From positions 2,356,001-2,420,000 of the forward strand of contig OX387203.1 of assembly GCA_947561715.1 (NCBI GenBank): a stretch of DNA of 64,000 nucleotides, written 5' to 3'. The notes below the pieces were generated by a model, which was not told the DNA's origin, searched no databases, and was given only the letters and a program-made list of their open reading frames with translations. The position numbers and the translations under genes were made by a program. This DNA comes from Ascidia mentula (taxonomy: Eukaryota; Chordata; Ascidiacea; Phlebobranchia; Ascidiidae). Of this stretch, positions 11,873-23,774 are shown in pieces. The number at the start of each line of letters is the position of its first letter. The first letter of the stretch is position 1.

Positions 11873-13636
11873 ATGAATGTTTACGAACTTGACGGAAAGT
11901 ATTTTGGTTTAAATGAGAAAGCCCACTACAAAACATGAACTTTCTTCCAAAAGCTGTGAATGAGGAAAGAACAGAGAAAAGTAAGCGGAACACAAACTCT
12001 AATCTGGAAAAATTTCATTTCGTTGTTGGATTTCTATTTTTGCTTGTGTGTGGTGGTCTGTTTGGCGCGTACTTCTTGGTAAGACATGATATTGTTGAAT
12101 TATTGCATTTATTAGGTATGGTTTCTTGTTCAGGCGCTTCGGTCTAACACATCAGCTGACGTGGAAGCTGATGCAGGTATTTGCAATTATTGTAGGCCTA
12201 ATAGTATGCACAGCTACAGCTAATGTACAGGTGACACCATCCAGGAAGAGGAAAGACAGAATAATTTAACTCTCGAGCTGCAAACTCGTTTGAATGCTAC
12301 GGAAGGTATGAAACATGCAAGGAACAAGTGATAGATTTGTTGTTAACTTTTACATTCACACGAGCAGCGAGATACTCTCTTCTTGTGTCTGAGCAACAAC
12401 TTAACTTGGCAGAGTTGCAACAACGTTTGAACAAAACAGAAAGTGAGTTGCTTCTTCTGCGCCGAAAATAATAACAACAATGACTTTGTTGCTGCTGATT
12501 CGCAGGATTGCTATACGGCCCCAGGTTCTGCCCTTCCAGCATCACACAACATAACAAGTCACACACTGGCGATATTTACACAATTTACCCAGGATGGCAA
12601 TACGGGAAAACCGGGGTGCAAGTTTATTGCGACTTTATTACAAACGGTGGAGTTTGGTTGGTAAGAAGCGACATGAGGGATGTTGTATATGATTGTGGTT
12701 TGCACATACTTTTTATAATAAGTGATTCTATGAGTAACGCTTTGGAGAAGGCTTTTTTATTTGTGTAAGACCTAAACAGTGTGACGTTGGAAAGGACTTT
12801 ACAGTATTGCGATAAATTTTTTCAAAAACACATATTCATTCTTAACAATGGTCTTCTGACCGAATTAGGTTTTCCAAAGACGCAAAGACGGTTCAGAAAA
12901 TTTTACCAGAGGTTGGGAAGATTATGTGAAAGGATTCGGTAAACTTGATGGAGAATTTTGGATGGGTAAGTTAGCCTACAGTTCAGTGCCATTCCTATGT
13001 ATTTTATGGATTTTTTTTGTCAAGGCCTCGAATTTCTGCACAAAATAACATCAACTGGTCGATTTGACCTAAGGATTGATATGGAAGACTTTGACGGTGC
13101 CAAGCGTTACGCCTTGTACAGGTAAAATATATGTAGGGTACAGTAGTTAGGCTTGATTTCCAATAACAAACATGCATACGTTTATATTTAGCGATTTTTA
13201 TGTTGGACGTGGTTCGAACTATGCTATGTTTTATAGCGGATATTCAGGAAATGCTGGTAAGCCTTCACGTTTATAATTTATTAAGTTACTTCGTCTAGTG
13301 GCTTTAATTTCAAAACATTTACCGCACCATTAAACAACAACGTCAAACTTTTTGGTGTGCATTGTCTGTTCGAGTAAGTCTTGATTTTTAGGCAATGGAC
13401 TTATGCCTTCTGGAACTCGGTTTTCGACCTACGATAGAGATCAAGACTCACATCCAGAAAACTGTTCGGAGAGATACAAAGGTGGTTGGTGGTTAGCAGA
13501 CTGTCATTTAGGAAACCCAAATGGTTTTTATTACGGAGGTCCGCATACTTCTTATGCCGATGGAGTTTGTTGGCAGCCTTTCCGTGGATATCATTACTCA
13601 CTTAAAAGTATTGACCTAAAGTTGCGCCGTAAATAA
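11873..13636 (+). CDS. Gene C: mosaic type II membrane fibrinogen-domain protein
   Basis: Exons at about 11873-11898, 11952-12078, 12134-12176, 12231-12305, 12368-12442, 12506-12660, 12869-12965, 13025-13121, 13192-13256 and 13392-13636. The start MNVYELDG matches gene D; the exon 1/2 junction is less certain, and an in-frame ATG at 11935 is an alternative start. Membrane helix: [20 protein letters not shown]. The two 75-base stalk exons and first globe exon are almost identical to gene D, while exons from 12869 on and their introns match genes A and B ([25 protein letters not shown] end). The switch lies in the 12661-12868 intron. The globe keeps its cysteines, DRDQD and GGWW. The predicted role, binding at the cell surface, is inference from the family. 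Confidence 0.82.
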
Positions 13637-14229
13637 AAACAAAATTGATTATTTTGTGATATTTATTGATTTAAAATTGAATATTTGTTTGACAAAAATT
13701 GTAACATTAACGACACCATCACTCGTGCGAGTGTTACCTGTTATGACTAAGTCCAACTCCATAAAAATCCTCCAAGTGGGCAATAATCAACACTATTATA
13801 ACATACTAATGATAACATAAGTTGGAGATAATAAACATGTTACTGTTATCCGCATTTTAGTTGAATTTATTGTTGTCAGAATCATAGGTAATGTCGTTGG
13901 AGGTGTTATTATGTTGTAATATATGCTTTTTAATGTTTACGCATTGACTTTTTTGTTTTGTATTGCTGTAATTGAAGACAAACTGATAACTTTATGTGCA
14001 TTCATTTCTTTCAATAATAAACATAATTTTCTGTAATTTGTTTTATTTTTTTCGATTTAAAAAAAACTTCATCAAAATACATTTATGTTCTGAGGAAACT
14101 TCCACCAACAAGCCAGGATGCACCTTACAACAAAACAACCTTTGCGTCAGACGTTCTGTAGCTAAGGGAATAACCCGAGATCGAGATTCGTACGTGATCT
14201 AGATTCTTGTTATTTTAAATATATTGCAG

Positions 14230-14313
14230 TAATCATTAGACAAACGAATCAACAAAACAACGAACAAGCAAACTTTATTATGGACTTACAAACTCGCCTG
14301 AAAGTAACAGAAG
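14230..14313 (+). pseudogene. Orphan coiled-coil stalk exon, copy 4
   Basis: An 84-base open segment with AG acceptor and GT donor in phase 1-1, coding for the module ending LQTRLKVTEG. It occupies the same place relative to gene B as copy 2 does to gene A. Confidence 0.6.
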
Positions 14314-16264
14314 GTAGAAAACATACAACGATGCGGGCCGAACAATAATGCAATTAAGTTGTGTAATTAGTATTTTGAATGTATCCCGACCACCAATACT
14401 TTTGCACGAGGAAAGCAATATGTTTTGTGAAATCACTTCTCCATGATACCAACCATGAAACTTGATTCGCCTCTTAACATTTAGCTTGCTGAATCAATTG
14501 TATCACTGTTGGACTTTTCCTTATAATTTCAACATACAACAGTAGCATACATATAAAGGATATATGCCATTTATAAACGTTTCAAATAAACTAAGCATAA
14601 ACGGATGTCTGATTGCAATATTCGTCGCATTCAGAACCACATTGTATTGACAACAAAATATTACAAATATATTAAGGGTGCGAAAAAGTTTTGATGGACT
14701 GTTACAAATCATACAATAAATGTTTCAGCAGCCGTACAACGGAGGTTACGAAAACACGCATCTGGCAATCGCCTACAGACTAAGCTGCGTCTCAAAAATC
14801 ACTACCTTTCTCTGCACTGTTTACATGTCTCATCCCACATGCCGAGATTGGGATCATACAACAGCACATATACAGAAAGGTTAATAAGTCACTGTGATTC
14901 AAATGAGGAAATAATCCTGCAAAGAAAACATGACCCAGCTCCAAACAAAAAGTATGAAAAATAAAATAGCAATTAAATCATTTGAAATCAAAGATGGCAA
15001 TGCTTTGACCACATTTCTGTATTAGCTCCATGATAGCACCTAGCGGACAATAATAAAAATTAAATTAAACGCTTGGAGGTGCTATGGCGCTTTCGGACTA
15101 AACAATACCACGAGAAACCCGATAATTGGCAGCATCGGTTAGCGCCCGACCCGTATACTTAGCAGAACACCTGATCGGGATTCGTGGCCAGGATATCGTT
15201 AGTTCAACCTGTTTGGGTTTGAAACCCAGTGTGACAACATTAATAAAAATATAAGCAAATTCCAATACGTGATGTAGCACCATAAACCACATGCCTCTCA
15301 CCTCACATCCATAGGTTTATTTATTTTTACTGGAAACAGTGAGCGCATGGGCATATGACCCTATACATGTACAGAGCATATCCTGAGGGGGCTGTCTAGA
15401 TTTCTTGAAAAAAAAGGTTTTGTATCACTGTAAGGATAAATCAATTAATATGTCTGTAAATCGGGACTAAGGCGGCAAAAGTTAAACGGCCACCATTACA
15501 GCGCATTTGCGCAGTAACAAATGTAGGCGTGCCCTCTGTATAAGTGGTTATTTCGGGTTATGTGCATCATCCCTCAACACACAAACCTTATTTGTACGCA
15601 GGTTAGTGTAATGGACAGCACGGGAGTGCAGTGTATAAACTCCTACGTCTTACCAGCTTTGACGAATATGGTTATCGTGGTGTCTGCATTTGCGCACTTT
15701 GTCCAAAAAAGGTCGATTGCATAACGGCCAAAACGTCGACCAACAACACTATTTTTGCCAGAAGAGCTTGTGAATTTATTGAACATTATGTCTGGCAGCT
15801 TTAGCAACAAAATGTTTTGACGATATCCCATATATTGGGTGACATCCACAAGATTATAATTACCATTGTTCCCTATACTCAATACATTACCTTGTGCTAC
15901 TGTTGTAATATACCAGGATTTGACAACTTTGAGAACGCCAAGTTTTCCTTAACAAACATTAAATAACATGAAGTTGCATATGTGATCAATCCGATTCGGT
16001 GGAGCAGGATTTTGGAATTGCATTGTTGTGAGAAATTTTGCAACTTCATTTGTTCCCACACGCAACCACCTCCAACTCGTTATAATGTAATGCACGTCAC
16101 TAGCCATATTAGCGTGGTATCTCCTTACATGGCTGGGTGTTTTCTGATATCTGCTCCTACTTAAAGAGCAGTAAATGCTTTCCACAAGTCAGTGTCGCAT
16201 GTAATACACAGAACTTAAGACTAGCTGGCAGTCAGTGATTGATAAATCTACAAAATTTGCTACT

Positions 16265-18271
16265 ATGCATGCCTACGAAATGGAGTGCAGTAAGTATTTT
16301 GTTTCAAGAGGTAAATATTGTGATTTTTCAGTCGATGTTTTCAGGTGGTCAACAAGCAAAAATGGATGAGAAGAAACCAACCTCAGGATGGAATTTGAAA
16401 ACCTTTGGTTTCGTGGTTGGATTTTTGTTCCTTCTTGTGTTTGGTGCATTGCTAGGAGTCTATGTCTTGGTACACAAGTTTTCTGTTTTCATTTTATTGC
16501 ATGTATTGCAGCAGATTTTTTTGTTCAGGCTTTTTCCAATCAGTCAAAAAGATCGGACATTGAAGGTAGGTGTTCCTTGTCACAAGTCTCAGCACCAAAA
16601 ATTTGATGCATTCTTTAATTACAGCCGATAGCGGTACAACAATTAAAGAAACGAAAAAACAGGTTGATTTAATATTGGACTTGCAAACACATTTAAACGC
16701 CACAGAAGGTATGAAATTTGCAATCAACTAAACAATTTACCAAAGGTTTTTCTAGTTGTATGTTAAAAAAATGTATCTTTCATTTACGTACAATATAGTT
16801 ATTCAACCTAATAACCCTGCTCCAGGCCACAATAACATGTTACTTAATTATATTGTAGTGATTATCAAACAAGCGAATGAACAAAACAAGAAACAAGCTA
16901 ATTCTATTGTGGACTTACAAACTCGTCTGAATGTTACAGAAGGTATAGTAAACATGAGATGTTTTGTGCTACTGCTATTTAATTATATTGTAGTAATCAT
17001 CAAACAAGCGAATGAACAAAACAAGAAACAAGCCAATTTTATTGTGGACTTACAAAGTCGTCTAAATGTTACAGAAGGTAAAAAACATGCCACGACGCGG
17101 TTCGAAAAATAACAAGTTAAATTGTGTGTTTAATTGTACAGATGGACATTCACTTCTGCGTCAACGATTAAACGAATCAGAAAGTGAGCATGTAGTTATG
17201 CCTAAAAGCAAAACATAACATGTCTTAATACCTTCTGTTTTTTGCAGAATTGCTATACGGCCCCAAGTCATGCGATAATGTTACACCACGCAACAACTCC
17301 CAAACTGGTGGTATTTACACCATTTATCCAGTATTGGAATTGGGAAAAAATGAAGTCAAAGTTTATTGCGACTTTGTCACGGACAGTGGAGTTTGGTTGG
17401 TAAGAAGTTTAAATGAGGCCTTATCTGTGTGTGCACAAGTGGAAAAAGCTTGATTCGCGCGACAACCGAAATAGATTTTACTCTAATACTGAACATAACC
17501 AACTTCTAGGTTTTCCAAAGACGCAAAGACGGATCAGAAAATTTTACCAGAGGTTGGGAAGATTATGTGAAAGGATTCGGTAAACTTGATGAAGAATTTT
17601 GGTTGGGTGAGTTGCACTGCAATGACTTTTGTGCGTAGTTTATGGATTTTTTTTTGTCAAGGCCTCGAATTTCTGCACAAAATAACATCAACTGGCAGGT
17701 TTGACCTAAGGATTGACATGGAAGACTTTGACGGTGCCAAGCGTTACGCCTTGTATAGGTAAAATATATAGGGTACAGTAGTTATGCTTGATTTCTAATA
17801 ACAAACATGTATACGTTTATATTTAGCGATTTTTATGTTGGACGTGGTTCGAACTATTCTATGTTTTATAGCGGATATTCAGGAAATGCTGGTAAGCCTT
17901 CACGTTTATAATTTATTAAGTTACTTCGTCTAGTGGCTTTAATTTCAAGACAGTTACCGCACCATTAAACAACAGCGCCAGATTTGTTGGTGGGCATTGT
18001 CTGTTCGAGCAAGTCTTGGTTTTTAGGCAATGGACTTAAGTCGTCGGGAACCCCGTTTTCGACCCACGACAGAGATCAAGACTCACTTCCAGGAAACTGT
18101 GCGGAGACGTACAAAGGTGGTTGGTGGTTTGCAGACTGTCATTTAGGAAACCCAAATGGTTTTTATTACGGAGGTTCCCACACTTCTTATGCCGATGGAG
18201 TTAGTTGGCTGCCTTTCCGTGGTGATTATTACTCACTTAAAAGTATTGACCTAAAATTGCGCCGTAAATAA
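16265..18271 (+). CDS. Gene B: type II membrane fibrinogen-domain protein, tandem copy of gene A
   Basis: Twelve exons give about 378 aa: 16265-16289, 16345-16469, 16529-16565, 16625-16708, 16859-16942, 16994-17077, 17142-17183, 17248-17399, 17510-17606, 17662-17758, 17827-17891 and 18027-18271; all phases agree. The layout equals gene A: start MHAYEMEC, membrane helix, 84-base stalk exons in duplicate, fibrinogen globe with [19 protein letters not shown] and YYGG. Compared with A, changes cluster in the globe: [12 protein letters not shown] here against [12 protein letters not shown] in A, close to where fibrinogen-domain lectins form their ligand pocket. The stop codon overlaps AATAAA. Surface lectin or receptor activity is inferred from the family. 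Confidence 0.88.
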
Positions 18272-18371
18272 AAACAAAACTGATTATTTTATGATATTCA
18301 TTGATTTCAATTGAATATTTGTTTGACTAAAAATATAACATTAATGGCACCATCACTCATACGAGCGTTAC

Positions 18372-18770
18372 CTGTTATGACTTTTCAGTCCAACTCCATA
18401 TAAATCCTTCAAATGGGCAATAACCAATACCATTGCAGCCTACTAATGATAACATAAGTTCGAGACGTTTATAATAAACATGTTACTGTTATCCGCATTT
18501 TAGGTTAGTTTATTGTTGTCAGAATTATAAGTAATGTCTTTATTCTTGTTGTAATATATGCTTTTTAATGTTTACGCACTGGCTGTTTGTGTTTTAATTT
18601 AGTGATTGAAGATGAACTCACTACTTTATGTGCATTCATTGCTTCCAACAATAGATATAATTTGCAGTGATTTTGTTTCATATTTATGGCTTTTAAATAA
18701 ATAACTTTCATGTTCTGAGGAAACCTACATCATCAAGCCAGGTAGCGCCTTTTAACAAAACAACTTTCGA
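18372..18770 (+). repeat. Partial fibrinogen-gene array unit (unit 5, array edge)
   Basis: The 3' flank of gene B continues into another copy of the unit start (ttttcagtccaactcc, later ttctgaggaaac...caagccagg). Similarity fades before the position of the orphan stalk exon. This marks the right edge of the array. Confidence 0.7.
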
Positions 18771-19424
18771 GTCAAAATAATCCGTGATCAAAATTCGTGC
18801 ATGATAGAAACTCGTGCGCAGGATAACCACTGTTCGGATGGCAAGATTTAAAAAGGTGTTTAAAAACCGACATGCCATGCAATCATACAATCTAAAAACG
18901 GGTATTGAAGTTCGTGGCGCAACAAAAATTATCCTATTTGTATTTCTTTGCCTAAGAATAGCAACCGACAAGCTATTTCCACAATCGGTAAAAAACTTCA
19001 AGACTTGAAAGCGAAATCATTGGGACAATTCGACAACGCAATAGTGGGCGTAATGCCTGGATTCGCTTGAGCGCAGACAAGACCAATTTAAAGCGTGCCA
19101 TTTGCACATGCCAGCACTTTTCGCCCTCGGGCTGCCAAGCAGTAGGGTGCGGTTGCTGGCAAGCTACTTGCTACCATAATAGTCATTATTTTGATATGAA
19201 AGGATACCAGTTTAAGGATTAGTACAGTGTCAAATGCAAGTATCTGTTGACGTTTTAAAAGTTAAGTTTACACAAAGTAAACAACAGCCAGCAATTGGTT
19301 TACATCAGAACTTTGAACAGGAGAAACAGGGCTGACTGTGTAAACAACCAGACTTAACCATTGGTTGACATTAATAAACTGACGCTGTGTTTACTTTGTT
19401 AGAGCTACTTGAACGGAAGGCAGC
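18771..19424. other. Intergenic region between fibrinogen array and P450 gene
   Basis: No convincing gene is seen. A small open frame at 18814-19008 has no recognisable features. The last ~200 bases must contain the promoter and leader of the P450 gene, but no specific element stands out. Confidence 0.6.
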
Positions 19425-22400
19425 ATGGCTGCTGTAGAGCTTATCCAGCAGATTTGGAGTATTCTCAGTTTCTGGAACCTGTTGCTTCTTTTAGTAACCC
19501 TACTGTATTTTTACTGGTGGCGTCGCCCGAATGCCCGATATCCCCTGGGACCGAGGGGATTTCCACTTTTGGGGGTCTTACCATTCCTGGGAAAGTACCC
19601 GGGCGAGACTTTCAAGAAATGGAGTTTAGAAAAGTATGGCCCAGTCATGTCAGTAAGACTGGGTCGCGAGGACGCCGTTGTATTGAACACATTTGAAGCA
19701 GTAAACCAGGTGATTGCTTTAATTGATAAGTGGCGTTTGGCGTTAGCTAAGTTTGTTTGTGTTTAAACCTTTAGTTTATCACATCTCATACGCTTACGGT
19801 GCAATATTGCTGCTGCTTACAGATTGAATTCGTGACCGATGTAGATTTTTTTACTTGTTTTTCGTTCAAAACTTTTCACATATATACACGGTTGTACGTT
19901 TAGGCATTCGTGAAGCAAGGTTCTGCCTTTTCGGACCGACCTTACATGGCCATATTCTGTTCCTTGATCGGAAAAAGTGGAGTTTCGTTTCTTAACTACA
20001 ACGACGACTTTAAGATACAGAAGCATTTCGGCCTTAGGTTTTTGCGGGAGTAAGTTATAGTGATTTATGAAAGAAAAGAAACAATTATGCGAATTGTTTA
20101 TATGTTATGAACATTAGTATATCTACTTAATACACCTTATTTGTCAACTACAGACCTTGACACAAAGGTTCATCAATACGTGAAAATTTAAAACTTTCTT
20201 CTTTCACAATAGTTTTCTTCGTCGTTTCCAATGCGAATATAGCGTCCTAGAATAAGTTGTTACGTAATGCCACCACTATAAAAAGTTGCAAATCTGACTC
20301 TGTTGTTTTCTGTTTGCTTCAGTAAAGGTTTGGCTCGAAAAAAGATGGAGGATCTTATTAATAAAGAAGGGGATGCATTTGTTAAGTTCATCAAACAACA
20401 CGGCACCAGGCCATTAAATCTTAAGGTAATTAAATAGTGATTCTCTCTACACCACTTATTAAAGCTAATTTGTGAATTTGTTGAGAAATAACACTTTACA
20501 TCTAAAAGCAATTTAACACCCGGCAACAGAAAGTAGTCAGTAGTTGAAAGACATCACAATACTCAAGTATTACGTGATAATTCCATGACATGATTTGCCC
20601 CATTCGTGAAAATTTTTGTGTAGGAATATCTCTACTGGGTTACCTCAAATGTTGTATCCAAGTTTACTTTGGGCAAACGGCACGATTACGACGAACCGGC
20701 ATTTCGTGAAGTTTTGGAAGCCATATCAATGCTGTAAGACTTGAGGCTTGATCGCTTAATATGTTGTGTAAAGTGTGCTTTGTATCTTGTCAGTGTCTAA
20801 GTTTCTGGTTTTAGGTTTACAGACCCCGAAACATCGGGTCGAATGAATGTGATTAACCAGTACGCATTTCTTGCCAAAGTCCCTTGGTTTAAACAAGCCA
20901 TGGACAAATACGAAAGCCGGATGCAAACGATTATTGGTAAATATTGCCTCAAATGATTGTTTTATAAAATGTCCCCACCGAGTCATGCAATGATAAATAA
21001 AATTTTTCTTCGATAAATAAAGCTTTTTCTGATATTGCAGGAATCTGCAGAGCCTCGTATTCAACATAAAATGCACTATTTTTCATATCACTGCCGAAAA
21101 GCTGCGAACAAAATCCCAAAGCTTTTCGTTGATGTTAACTGCAATTTCGTACAAAAAGTTGTACTTCTATTCTTCACAGAACACGTTGGTGTCAAAAATG
21201 AAAACTGACGTGCATTTGGATTTTGCAGATTACTGCAACAAGAACATAAAAGATCACAAGGAAAAATTTGATCCAGAAAATGTGGATGACTTTATTGATT
21301 CGTTTCTCTACGAAGCCAAGTTTGGAAAAGAACACACAAGATCATCGTTTACTGTAAGCGAATATTTAACCTCAGATGTTTTCAGTAAGGTTATGAAGCA
21401 AGTAAATATTTTAGTTTAATATGCATTTGACATCAACAGTCCGGAAATAAGTTAGTTGCATTTTTGGCAAATTTTGCTCATACGAATATACAATCTTTGA
21501 TTCCAGATAGAATTAAATCTTACAAACATGCGTCGTCAACCTTTTCAAAACAGGTTCCACTTTGCACACCGATACTTTTTGTATAAAGCTGTGACACTTT
21601 TGATTACAATAAATATGAAATGGGAAATATTTCAGGTGTCATGAATATCCTGCACTTTCAACAGCAATGAACTTCTACTCTATAGAAAAGAAACTACGAT
21701 TCGAAGCATAATTTTAACACTTCCGCAAACTAGTAACTTACTTACGTTTCAGCCTCTATCATTGACACCATACAGAATTTTTGTGGATAATTTTGTTAAA
21801 ACTTCTGATTTTGGTTCAGGATAAACAACTGATTGGCTTCTGTCGTGATCTGTTCGTAGCCGGATCTGAAACGAGTAGCACGACTCTTACCTGGTTCTTT
21901 GTGTTTTACCTCAATTTCCCCGAGTATCGCAAAATAATCGATTCAGAAATTAATGAAACTTTTGGTAAGTTTAAATATACAACAATTTGCGGCAACAATA
22001 TGTGATTACAAATAGTAGTTGTGTAAGATAGGTTGTCGAAGGATAAACACAATGGTATGAACGTCATCAGAATACTTAGTTTGGCGAAAGACTAATGTGT
22101 GGATGTGTGGATAGCGTATGTTGTTATACTAAAGAAAAGTTGCATCATGTAAAAAAGTTACATAAACTTGTCTCATACACGCGTTTTACCAGGTGAAGGA
22201 GAAAATCCATCAATGTCAAAGAAAGATAAGTTGCCGATCACATGCGCTTTTCTGCAAGAGGTTACAAGATGCAGAACCCTTGCGCCCTTTGGTATACTAC
22301 ATGCAACTGGAGAAACGTGTGAATTGATGGGATACATAATTCCAAAGGGAACAACTGTGAGTCATGTGTTTGTATAATAGCTTCGTTGAATCAAATACGT

Positions 22401-23135
22401 CATACACCAGACAGGGAAAATAACCGCATATCTTGACGTAAACGAAGTGGGAGTGTTAAAAGGCCTTCTTACGCTTGTTTATCACGATAGTGCCGGCGGT
22501 ATCCTGTTCGGGGCGTTTACTGAACTGAATACAAATGATTACCCGTTTTCTGAAGGTTCTTGTTCTCCCACGATATTGTATTTACTGTTTGTTAGTTGCC
22601 AGTACCATGCTCAACCATCAAATTAGTATTATTGCCAGTACGTCGCCTCTCACGCATCTATACTCAGTTCGATGCTCGTGTGACATTGGTGACGTCAGGT
22701 ATTACGTAAGAAATACGCGCTGCAATAACTTTAATCCGAAAAAGGTATCAACATGACAAAGCACACTTGGATCCGACTAGAATGCAATTTTTTTCGCAGC
22801 TAAAAACTCTTTTAACTTAGGTTATCCCCAATTTGCAAGGAGTGCACATGGATCCAAATACGTGGCCAAATCCTGAAGAATTCAATCCTCATCGACACAT
22901 TGACGAAGATGGAAAGTTCGTCCCTTCCAGCAAAGTCATTCCTTTTTCGATTGGCGCTAGATTTTGTCTGGGCGAAAGTTTGGCCAGGGCTGAAGTTTTC
23001 CTGATTTTCGTGAAAGTAATTCAACATTTCCACCTTAGACCAGCCGAGGGTCTACCGCCATTCGATAATCCCCACATGACTATTGTATTATCGCCTCAGG
23101 AATGTGTGGTTTGCGCTGAGCTTAAACACCATTGA
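19425..23135 (+). CDS. Cytochrome P450, CYP2-type (clan 2)
   Basis: Nine exons with consistent phases give about 504 aa, a normal length for the family: 19425-19709, 19904-20049, 20323-20425, 20624-20733, 20815-20936, 21229-21353, 21820-21964, 22193-22356 and 22821-23135. Nine exons is also the vertebrate CYP2 count. An N-terminal membrane anchor (LLLLVTLLYFYWW) is followed by a proline hinge (RYPLGPRGFPLLG). The I-helix motif is AGSETSSTTL, the K-helix ExxR is EVTR, and the haem loop is FSIGARFCLG with the cysteine ligand. It is expected to be an ER-bound, NADPH-P450-reductase-dependent monooxygenase acting on lipids, steroids or xenobiotics; the substrate cannot be told. A relic exon of a second P450 lies 0.5 kb downstream, suggesting a former tandem pair. 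Confidence 0.93.
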
Positions 23136-23655
23136 GAACTGATCGCTCACTCATGCGTTTGGTATTACTGAATTCAGGGGTGATTTTCCTTTTTCAAATT
23201 GCATGTGTATGTCATTTGGTTGGTTATCACATTTCACCTCAAAATATACTTGTGCTCTTTCCAACGTTGGCAAGGTATGTGTAGCACACGTAATTCCGTG
23301 AGACAATGTTTTAAACATATACTGTAAAAAGCAATATAAATTGTAAATCCTTGTTCGGTGTTGTGTACAATTTCCATGCCAATAGCGATTTTTTTGTTTT
23401 GCCTTAGCGGAATAAAACCACCACCTGACGTATTTGGCATGTTTGCATTTTGTACACGACGCTGCAATTTGTTCCCTCCACTATGCTCAGCACATCACTG
23501 TGTGTTTAACCCTGGTCGTCGGTAGCTTTCTAGCACTTGAGTGTCAACACACAGATCTTGGTCGATCGAAAGTGTTATCTGCTCATGTGACGTAAACCAA
23601 TTTCTTTCTGACTAACTGTATGGGTGGTAAACATCGAAAAAGGAAGCGATGCTGT

Positions 23656-23774
23656 TAATCAACGCTTTCATAAAGGAGGTTTCAAGATGTAGAACCCTGG
23701 CTTCTTTCTTTTGCTCCATGAAACCGCATCAACATGTCAACTTATGGGACACGTCATCCCAAAAGGAACTAAAG
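23656..23774 (+). pseudogene. Relic CYP2 exon 8
   Basis: The sequence matches exon 8 of the P450 just upstream: KEVSRCRTLASF corresponds to QEVTRCRTLAPF, and after a shift in frame LHETASTCQLMGHVIPKGTK corresponds to the part ending MGYIIPKGTT. The intact donor of the original is replaced by gtaatt. No matching exons were found around it, so it is an isolated leftover of a duplicated P450. Confidence 0.8.

Larger units (their letters stand above)
13741..18371 (+). repeat. Full fibrinogen-gene array unit (unit 4)
   Basis: A second full-length unit, collinear with 2203-6831: orphan stalk exon, about 2 kb of upstream sequence, then gene B. Long stretches of non-coding sequence differ from unit 2 at only scattered sites, which points to a recent duplication or ongoing gene conversion. 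Confidence 0.85.

Noticed and set aside
4721-18271. Possible v-Themis/s-Themis self-incompatibility locus of Ciona (fibrinogen-like ligand genes)
   Set aside because: The fibrinogen domain fits, but these proteins are type II membrane proteins in a tandem array, and no polycystin-1-like receptor gene lies around them as expected for a Themis pair.
1-18770. CRISPR-like or satellite array
   Set aside because: The repeats are kilobase-scale gene units with introns, not short regularly spaced repeats.
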